From Sodalinema lacuna_A (GTDB lineage Bacteria; Cyanobacteriota; Cyanobacteriia; Cyanobacteriales; Geitlerinemataceae): a stretch of DNA of 64,000 nt. The stretch covers positions 1 through 64,000 of the forward strand of contig FSSI02000017.1 of NCBI GenBank assembly GCA_900149785.2, in the 5' to 3' direction. Below are positions 18,201-24,545 of this stretch, one piece after another. The notes beneath the pieces are model-generated. The model saw only the letters and a program-made list of their open reading frames with translations, did no database searches and had not been told where the DNA came from. The first letter of the stretch is position 1; the number at the start of each line of letters is the position of its first letter. The position numbers were made by a program, and so were the translations under genes.

Positions 18201-19544
18201 TTGGGGTCTGTGGGGCTGCAACTGCCCGATGATATCTTTAGCTTTAAGGGGGTCTTTAGTCTCGTCACCCAAGTTCTGGGCTTGACTTGGGATTATGTCC
18301 GCGCCAAAGCCGTTAAGATGTTTACCGAACCCGTCGTCAATGCGATGGAGACGGGGGTTGAGATTTTCCAAATCCTACGGAGTGATGGAGTTCCCGGTAT
18401 CTGGACTTATATTCAGGATCAGCTGAGTGACCTGAAAGAATCAGTGATGGGTCAGATTAAGGACTTGCTCATCGTTCAGGTGATTCAGTCCGGGATTCAA
18501 TGGATTATTGGAATGCTGACCCCGGTGGGGGCCTTCGGGAAGGCGGTCAAGGCCATCTACGATTTGGTCATGTTCTTTATCAATCGTGGTAGTCAGATTG
18601 CGGCCCTAGTGCAAGCGGTCGTCCAGTCTGCCACAGCCATTGCTGAGGGTAATTTAGCTCAAGCGGCTCAATGGATTGAAGATGCTTTGGCGAAATCTTT
18701 GCCAGTGGCGATTGGCTTCTTGGCTTCCTTATTGGGACTGAATGGTCTCGCCAAGAAAGTGCAGAAGATTATTGGCAAGGTCAAGAAGAAGATTGATACA
18801 GCGATTGAGGCCGTTCTCAAGAAGGCCAAGAAAATGGCCGGCAACCTGCTCAAGAAGATGGGCTTGGGTGGTGATGAAGAAGGTTCCGAGAATGAAGAAG
18901 CAAGATTAAAGACAATTGAAGTCCATTTCCTATCACCAAAGAGTAAATGGACAGACGAGGAAAAACAAGATTATGAACGCCAACTCAAAATTCAGGAGAA
19001 GGAAATCAATAAGTTGACCCTAGGAACCTGGCAACCTAAAGTTGCAAGTTACAAAAAAGCAACAAACAAAAATTCAGGAACTCAAACAAAGAATCAAGCA
19101 CCCCAATCCAATACAAGACCGCAAAATCAAAACAATAGCAAATCTAACTCCACGGCTTCTAAACGGTCAGATGCTTTGGGTATCATGGCAGACCAACTAA
19201 TTGCCAAGAACGGCGATACTACAGTATTACCCACGGCAGTACAGGGTCAATTAGACGGCTTCCAGTATCCAACGAAGCCAAACAAAACAAATGTCAAAGA
19301 AGCACTAAACCAGTCATTAAAGGGGAGAGCTTTTTTACATACTTTAGACCAAGTTGCGGGCGGTTCTAAAGATGTAGATTATCAAAAAATAGATTTTGGC
19401 TACTCTCGTCCAAACAGCTCTATTGGTCCTCAGTGGAAAACAAGGGTGGGTCAAATTGAAGATGGAATAAACCAACAGAAAAAAGAGAACTCAAAGATTA
19501 ACAATTCCACAAAAATGGATGTCAAACTAACTGTGTCTAAATAG
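15291..19544 (+). CDS. DUF4157 CIS effector with C-terminal Ntox15/Tde-like DNase domain
   Basis: 1417 residues, the probable main cargo. Order: N-terminal signature RTWAK (18-22) and DPFGW (35-39); a disordered acidic stretch with LQRQ/IQAK motifs; DUF4157 at about 205-290 with the metallopeptidase-like HELTH at 276-280; a Gly/Ala-rich linker at 373-413; a Glu-rich coiled-coil region at 430-880; a hydrophobic tape-measure-like helical region at 900-1190; and a toxin-like domain at about 1205-1417. The last part has YERQLKIQEKEINKLT, then HTLDQVAGG (HxxD at 1350-1353), NSSIGPQWKTRV and TKMDVKL, which fit Ntox15 (PF15604), the DNase family of Agrobacterium Tde1. The DNA turns distinctly AT-rich at about 18890, matching the toxin boundary, a sign of module exchange. 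Confidence 0.87.
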   Translation: MGDQSRTVPKSTATVQPRTWAKTEESDRQLQPSSDPFGWQSEGAAGADDDGDAPSDGFSLLDSPMPVQPQLQRQEDESDEDFEIQAKCASCEAEESLQRQPEAGLEEGLEETLGVQAKLSIGQPGDRYEQEADSVAAQVMKMPDPSLESESLQRQELGSADEDETHLQTQPLAGQISQGVQLKAAGNSNSNQASAGLETSLKSQGGKGQPLGQETRNFMESRFGSDLGGVRVHTDEAAVKMNREVGAKAFTHGQDIYFNSGQYNPGSSSGKELLAHELTHTHQQGGSQLKTKALQSSSDPQIQLEADPNAPMLQLREDPGAGGETVNFRKADNNAGDSSKSNSKENKQQSRKFENKSDNSLSQLQEAKAEGSGAGAGAGGGAGGAGGGAGGAGGAGGAGGGAAGGEASGGGGGSSPGSALEDPEFQAVVTASEENAEQKKEHEPAESEAEAAQDAAESPPEEAESQAQDIHVAEMEQQETGTFDGGKFKAEILQRLEPLLPTSEEEAEQFKGNNQLDSVRDSLDSQVAEEQEQAAGPLEEQTNQPPDTSAIEPREAVPLEEGEEPEIPGDIGAERAAPSPRNQAEVSEPFEANSRSIEEQMEEADITEEQLEQSNEPEFLDALEGKRELDRHGEGAPQEYAETESSVIAQTQDQARSQADNDLQVMLGDRNTALGNVEGQKTDTKDEDEQKRQEIANDINQIYEATKEKVEATLDGLETEVLSRFDQAADRARNRFENYVGTRMEAYKRERHGSLKDGIDLEQGVNRVEDWVRGSLPPEVNEFFQEGKQLYLDEMDVALTEISNFVADKLNEAKAQVQEGREEIRTYVEALPEDLQEIGQQAAEAIQSKFDDLESSIDSKRDSLINSLTTRYEESLNSLNDRINQLEEENKGWFDKVKDKFLGVIEQVLEAYQMLMGVLGEAGDAVKKIIKDPIDFLKNLIAGISQGFENFLGNIVNHLQSGLVGWLTGALGSVGLQLPDDIFSFKGVFSLVTQVLGLTWDYVRAKAVKMFTEPVVNAMETGVEIFQILRSDGVPGIWTYIQDQLSDLKESVMGQIKDLLIVQVIQSGIQWIIGMLTPVGAFGKAVKAIYDLVMFFINRGSQIAALVQAVVQSATAIAEGNLAQAAQWIEDALAKSLPVAIGFLASLLGLNGLAKKVQKIIGKVKKKIDTAIEAVLKKAKKMAGNLLKKMGLGGDEEGSENEEARLKTIEVHFLSPKSKWTDEEKQDYERQLKIQEKEINKLTLGTWQPKVASYKKATNKNSGTQTKNQAPQSNTRPQNQNNSKSNSTASKRSDALGIMADQLIAKNGDTTVLPTAVQGQLDGFQYPTKPNKTNVKEALNQSLKGRAFLHTLDQVAGGSKDVDYQKIDFGYSRPNSSIGPQWKTRVGQIEDGINQQKKENSKINNSTKMDVKLTVSK

Positions 19545-19797
19545 CTATATTGTTTTCTAGTAAAAGGTACTCTTCTCAGCCTAAACCTCGAAGTTCAGTC
19601 AAATAAAAAAAAGAAGCGTATAGTTAATGTCGGAAATACTGGAGAGGAAACATAGTTATAACCGATCCGGTTACTATCTATAGACCACTGTTATAGCATT
19701 AGAATAAAGCATGTTCCTAATTTAAGTTTCTTGTTCAATGACCAGAGTTGGCTAATTGGATTTTGCTAATTGACTAAAAAACTAATAACTTCGTCCT

Positions 19798-20910
19798 ATG
19801 TCTCATCCAACCGTTGACATTTTTCCAGAAAACATCACTCACATCCATGCGATTCATCGAAACCCCTCAAAATTCGATGTTACCCTCATCCTGCCCTATC
19901 CCGAGTTCCAAAACATCCTCCAACAGCATCACTTCAACCTGACTCCAGAAATTCAGCAACCCCTCCCCGACCTACCCAACCCAAGCCGTGACGTCACCCT
20001 CACCCTAAGACTCAAACCCAGCCTCCTCCCCCATCTCCCCGATGACCTCAACGACCGTGAATCCTTCCAATCCTATCTCCAAGATTTAGACCAACAGCGT
20101 CATCTGGACCCAGTCCCCCCCGCCCTAGCCCTCCTCAACTCCGACAGTTGGTTTTGTCTAACCATCCAACAGCCCAACAACGGAACCCCCATCCGCCATC
20201 GCACTTTCTGGGATTACCTAGACCCCCGCGACCTAGAATCCGAGAGCCAAGACCCCGAACGCATCAAGCACAGTCTTGCCCAGTTCCTACAAGACTTCAC
20301 CCAATCCCAAGTCAGCCATCTCTTCCAAGATTTGGGTGATAAACTAGGGTCAGCCCTTGAGAGCTTTCTACAAGAAGCCAGTTCTCAGACAAATCAAAGT
20401 AATCCCTCCCCACTGATGAATGGTATGACTGGACTCTTCCAACCCAAGCCAACCCTCCTAGAAACCATCATCCAATTTCTGGTTGATGATGACTGGTCAT
20501 TTGAGAAATTGAAGGGTGCTACCGCACTTAGGTTCAATTTTTCTGGAGACAATGGTGAGTGGACTTGTTTTGCTGAAGCCAAGGAAGAACTGAACCAGTT
20601 TATCTTCTACTCCCGTGCGCCGATGCAAGCCCCCGAAGACAAACGTTTAGCCATGGCTGAATTTCTCACCCGTGCCAACTACAGCCTCATTCTAGGAAAC
20701 TTTGAGATGGACTTCAGTGATGGCGAGATTCGCTACAAAACCAGCATTGACGTTGAAGGCGACCAGCTCACCCCCGCCCTCATCAAACCCATCATTTACA
20801 CAAACCTACAAATGATGGACCAATACCTCCCCGGTATCACATCGGTCATTGAAGGACATGAAAGCCCCGAGGAGGCGGTGAATCGCATCGATAATCCCCC
20901 ATCCGACTAA
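19798..20910 (+). CDS. YbjN-domain protein, candidate effector chaperone or immunity partner
   Basis: 370 residues. Residues about 225-345 look like a YbjN domain (PF10722, type III secretion chaperone-like fold): ETIIQFLVDDDWSFE, WTCFAEAKEELNQFIFYS, RLAMAEFLTRANYSLILGNF and GEIRYKTSIDVEGD. The N-terminal 200 residues are unrecognised and Pro/Asp-rich. It has no signal peptide or TM segment. It lies 253 bp after the effector and 30 bp before the acidic repeat protein. Proximity suggests a cargo chaperone or an immunity protein, but YbjN proteins also occur far from CIS and no Tdi-like immunity domain is visible. Confidence 0.7.
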   Translation: MSHPTVDIFPENITHIHAIHRNPSKFDVTLILPYPEFQNILQQHHFNLTPEIQQPLPDLPNPSRDVTLTLRLKPSLLPHLPDDLNDRESFQSYLQDLDQQRHLDPVPPALALLNSDSWFCLTIQQPNNGTPIRHRTFWDYLDPRDLESESQDPERIKHSLAQFLQDFTQSQVSHLFQDLGDKLGSALESFLQEASSQTNQSNPSPLMNGMTGLFQPKPTLLETIIQFLVDDDWSFEKLKGATALRFNFSGDNGEWTCFAEAKEELNQFIFYSRAPMQAPEDKRLAMAEFLTRANYSLILGNFEMDFSDGEIRYKTSIDVEGDQLTPALIKPIIYTNLQMMDQYLPGITSVIEGHESPEEAVNRIDNPPSD

Positions 20911-20940
20911 ACCCCACTTGTATTTTTAAGGAGATTCCCT

Positions 20941-21405
20941 ATGAGCCGTCGTCGCAGCCTCTCCCGCAAAGCCACCAGCCTACAACGGCGAACCTGGGCC
21001 AAAGCCAAAAAACAGGAAAAACTCAAACACAAAACTACAGACCCCTTCCACTGGAACACTGACGAACCCCAAACAGAGGTCAATCCCTTCCCCTACCCCG
21101 CCGACGCAGCCCCCATTCTCGACGAGGAGCAGCAAGCCCTGCAAACCGAACCTCTCAACGAAGAAGACGAGGCCCTGCAAACCGAACCTCTCAACGAAGA
21201 GGACGAGGCCCTGCAAACCGAACCTCTCAACGAAGAAGACGAGGCCCTGCAAACCGAACCTCTCAACGAAGAAGACGAGGCCCTGCAAATGGAATCCCTC
21301 AACGAAGAGGACGAGGCCCTGCAAATGGAATCCCTCAACGAAGAGGACGAGGCCCTGCAAATGGAATCCCTCAACGAAGAGGACAACGAATCCAGCCTCC
21401 CCTAA
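20941..21405 (+). CDS. Acidic 12-residue-repeat protein sharing the effector N-terminal signature
   Basis: 154 residues with a strong AAGGAG site at 20928-20933. The basic N-terminus carries RTWAK (17-21) and DPFHW (34-38), with the same 12-residue gap and almost the same offset as in the DUF4157 effector. Residues about 66-149 are seven tandem copies of ALQTEPLNEEDE (the last three ALQMESLNEEDE), near-identical at DNA level. No catalytic domain is present. It may be a CIS-loaded filler, adaptor or decoy protein, or a degenerate effector keeping only its loading signal; all of these are inference. Its stop overlaps the convergent stop of the next minus-strand gene. Confidence 0.75.
   Translation: MSRRRSLSRKATSLQRRTWAKAKKQEKLKHKTTDPFHWNTDEPQTEVNPFPYPADAAPILDEEQQALQTEPLNEEDEALQTEPLNEEDEALQTEPLNEEDEALQTEPLNEEDEALQMESLNEEDEALQMESLNEEDEALQMESLNEEDNESSLP
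21136..21387 (+). repeat. Seven tandem 36-bp repeats in the acidic repeat protein gene
   Basis: Seven in-frame 36-bp units encode the 12-residue acidic repeat. The first four have ACCGAACCT and the last three ATGGAATCC at the variable site, so at least two separate expansions are recorded. Near identity indicates recent duplication, and copy number probably varies between strains. Confidence 0.9.
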
Positions 21406-24400
21406 TCCACCTGAGGCGGAACCTGTAACGGTTGCGACGGCGGTAACGGCTCTCCCTCTCTCCCCGGACGGACTCCCGGAGTTTCCCCACTCCTCCCCGT
21501 CTGGCCCTGAGAGAGATAGGTCTGAATCACCGCCACACGGCTGGCCTCCTCTCCCAACTCATTCGTCACCCGCAACATCAACCGCAAATCCTGAGGCGCT
21601 TCCCGCAGCGGATAGCGAAATGCCCCACTCAAGCCCACATCCTCACCCGGAATCGGCAACAACTCCACCGTCACATCCCGTCCCCCCGCCAGCACCTGCC
21701 AAGCAATCTCCAACTCCCGAGGCGTTCCCCCCTCAGCCAGCGCAAAGCGAAACACCTGGGGCGACTCCTCCACCAACTTGCCATTAATCCGCAACTGAAA
21801 GCGGTCTTCATCAAACAAACTATCCCGTCCCGGCCGTCCCCCCTCTGCCGCAAGCCGCAACGGTTCCACCGTCACCCGCCGCGATTGTCGGCGCATCGGT
21901 TCCTCTCCCCCATTACGCAGCAGCAGCCCCGCCTCAAACAGATAGCGACCAATGGGCAACCCCACCAACTCCACCCCCTCACAGAGCAACTGCAACATCT
22001 CCCCCGTCTCCTCCGTGCGACAGTCCTCATGTTGCAGCATCGCCTCAGGGGTATGGGGAAACAGCCCCGGCGGGAACTCCTCCAAATGCTGCCCCTCCCC
22101 ATCCTGGAGCGTCAACTCCAAACGGTCCAACCGCTGCGGATGGTCAATCGCCCAACTCACCCGCACCGGCTCCCCCACCTCATAGGTGGTTGCCATCGTC
22201 CGAAAACCGCGCAATCTGGGGTCACTCAAGCTCACCGTCTCCTGAGTTTCCCGTTCATCCACCGCCTCGCGTAAATTCTGCTCCGTAAACACCGCCACCT
22301 TAAAGCGATATAGCCCCGAATCCAGCAACGACTCCAGACTCCAGCGACAGCTCAACCAAGACGGTTCAGCCGCCGCACCAGTGTCAGCCCCAGCATTACG
22401 ACGAATAAACGAATCCCCCGTCTGCCCCCGTCGCTCATCACAGACCAGACGAGTCCCCTCATCCTCCCCCAACAACGCATCATTATCAGCCCCATAGCGA
22501 TACACCGTCGTTTGTCCCTGCTCATCCAATATCGTCACCGTCACCAGAGCTACCTGCTCCCCATAACTCAAATCCCACGTCAAGTCAACCTGGTCTTGAA
22601 TCTCCGTGAACTGATAGTCCAGCCGCAACTCCTCAATCGCCGGTGCATCAAAGGTCAACGTCTGAGTTTCCGCCACCGCCACCGGCTCCTGAGACTCCCG
22701 TTTGCGAACACCAAACAGGCTTTCATCCGCTTTCGGGAAGACCTCCAAGCGAAAGCTATAATCCCGCGTCACATCCAATCCCGCCAAATCATAGCGACAG
22801 TCGAGAGCCTGAGACTCGTCCTCCTCCCGACCCCCACTCAACACAGGTTGACAAACCAGACCATTCATGGTAACAGGCTCAAACCTCTCCCGAGCCGACC
22901 CTTGCCCTGGGGACTCCGGGATACGAAAGCGCTGCTGTTCCTGCTGTCCCAGAGTATCCTGAGAGAGCAAGCGAAACCCATGTAGCTGCTCGGCATTCTC
23001 CACCCTCCAGGTTAAAAAGCGGCCATTTTGGTCATCTCCATTGCCATTCACGCCATTATTTCCCAGAAAGCTCCCCCCCTCATCCTCATCGGGAAACCCC
23101 TCAGAAAACTCAAACGACTCCAGCGTCGGCGCCGGCGATAATCTCCACATCCTCCAGACCAACCAGAGCGCCAGCGCCCCCGCTCCCAGCACTAGCAAGG
23201 CCACCAATAGAAACAACAGCCCGGAGGGAGTGGGTTTTAAAACAATCGTCGCCGACTCTTCCTGAGAACTCAGAGGCAAAGTTTTCCAGATTTGGTCAGA
23301 TAGACCGGAGCGAGGATTAGCATTTTTTAAGCGTAGAGAAACCTGATACTCTCGTTCCTGCCAACGGGGACGAATCCGACCCAAGCTAATTTTCGCCTTA
23401 GGATTCACCCACAACTGTAACGGTTTAGACTCCCCAGGTCGTAAATCAATAATCGTCTCATTCAGGCGATTTTTTTGAGCATCCAAAACATGATATTTAC
23501 AAGCAAACTCCGGCAAAATATCCACAATCAACATCACCGAGCGCCCCAGATTACTCTGGTTCTTGAGCAAGAGATTAAAACGTCCCCAATCGGGAGATGT
23601 CTGCAAGCGATTGAAACGCTTACTTGTCCCTCTCTGCTGCGGCTCACCGGGACTTTCAGTATTATCATCCCCCTGCCTATCCTCATCCTTCTCCTCCCTC
23701 CGTCGTGGCAGTCGCAATCGTGGCTCAATAAACTTGACAATAACCCCTTCATTATCAACCCCATAAAAGGGCTTAACCCTGAAATAAATAATTTTGCGGC
23801 AAACTTCCTGATTATTTTTTATCTCAGAAAACAGTCGCAGCATGGGGCTATACACTACATCAGATGCGGCATTTTTAGGAAGAGTTAACAACAACTGAGC
23901 CGAGCCAACACGACGGGGATTAACATTAATACTATTGCCTCCATCGGGGGATTTAATGTGATGCCAATTGCGATTAAAATCACAGGTTATCCTCAATCGA
24001 TCAACCCGATGAAAAATATTTTCAACCCGAATTTCAATAGAACGCTCCGTGCAGCCTGTTTGAGGATCAACCTCCAGTTCCAGGGGCTGTTCGGAATCCA
24101 TCACCTCCGACAGAGTAAACTGATGCGTGCGAGGCTTGTCAGCGGGGGAAGGCTGAACCTTAAGTTGACAGGGTATAAAAATCGTTCGCCCCTTGCCGGA
24201 TTGAGAGCTGACAACAATTTGATACTCATAAAATTCAGCATCTAAAACTGCCGCCGAGGGAATTTTCAGATTATTAAACTCAATTGTTTGAGCTTGATTG
24301 CCTTCAAGACTTACGACTTTCTCAGTACTATATATTTCATTCTGATAACTCTCAGAGAGTAACGTGGCCCAATAGGTAATCAGACGACCCGAGGCGTTGT

Positions 24401-24545
24401 CCTTGGGTTCAAGCCAGATTTGAACCGTCTCAGTCCCGCCACCAACTTGATTTTGAACCGTGACCCGAATCGAAAATTCTGCTTCCCGAGGAAATTCCCG
24501 AGGTGCCTCAACATTAACATTGACAAAATTATTGGCAGTTTGCAT
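21402..24545 (-). CDS. CIS-linked single-TM protein with Ig-like beta domains
   Basis: 1047 residues from ATG 24545, chosen over 24602 because GAGGA lies about 10 nt upstream and this shortens the overlap with the upstream gene to 17 bp. Residues 1-430 are beta-sandwich-like repeats (FSIRVTVQNQVGG, RSIEIRVENIFHRVDRLRI, FNLLLKNQSNLGRSVML). A single TM segment follows at about 438-463 (LLFLLVALLVLGAGALALWL). The C-terminal 580 residues are again beta-rich with repeated LTWDLSYGEQVALVTV and VSWAIDHPQRLDRLEL-like Ig motifs. No enzyme motif is seen. Co-oriented with the WD40/TM gene, it may anchor or organise the CIS at a membrane (inference). Confidence 0.75.
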   Translation of the reverse strand: MQTANNFVNVNVEAPREFPREAEFSIRVTVQNQVGGGTETVQIWLEPKDNASGRLITYWATLLSESYQNEIYSTEKVVSLEGNQAQTIEFNNLKIPSAAVLDAEFYEYQIVVSSQSGKGRTIFIPCQLKVQPSPADKPRTHQFTLSEVMDSEQPLELEVDPQTGCTERSIEIRVENIFHRVDRLRITCDFNRNWHHIKSPDGGNSINVNPRRVGSAQLLLTLPKNAASDVVYSPMLRLFSEIKNNQEVCRKIIYFRVKPFYGVDNEGVIVKFIEPRLRLPRRREEKDEDRQGDDNTESPGEPQQRGTSKRFNRLQTSPDWGRFNLLLKNQSNLGRSVMLIVDILPEFACKYHVLDAQKNRLNETIIDLRPGESKPLQLWVNPKAKISLGRIRPRWQEREYQVSLRLKNANPRSGLSDQIWKTLPLSSQEESATIVLKPTPSGLLFLLVALLVLGAGALALWLVWRMWRLSPAPTLESFEFSEGFPDEDEGGSFLGNNGVNGNGDDQNGRFLTWRVENAEQLHGFRLLSQDTLGQQEQQRFRIPESPGQGSARERFEPVTMNGLVCQPVLSGGREEDESQALDCRYDLAGLDVTRDYSFRLEVFPKADESLFGVRKRESQEPVAVAETQTLTFDAPAIEELRLDYQFTEIQDQVDLTWDLSYGEQVALVTVTILDEQGQTTVYRYGADNDALLGEDEGTRLVCDERRGQTGDSFIRRNAGADTGAAAEPSWLSCRWSLESLLDSGLYRFKVAVFTEQNLREAVDERETQETVSLSDPRLRGFRTMATTYEVGEPVRVSWAIDHPQRLDRLELTLQDGEGQHLEEFPPGLFPHTPEAMLQHEDCRTEETGEMLQLLCEGVELVGLPIGRYLFEAGLLLRNGGEEPMRRQSRRVTVEPLRLAAEGGRPGRDSLFDEDRFQLRINGKLVEESPQVFRFALAEGGTPRELEIAWQVLAGGRDVTVELLPIPGEDVGLSGAFRYPLREAPQDLRLMLRVTNELGEEASRVAVIQTYLSQGQTGRSGETPGVRPGREGEPLPPSQPLQVPPQVD

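Noticed and set aside
20980..21386. Two antisense frames through the 36-bp repeats (FVEGFHLQGLV and SSSLRDSICRA repeats)
   Set aside because: A 36-bp repeat unit without stops opens all frames; only the plus frame has a start with a strong ribosome binding site and the shared N-terminal signature.
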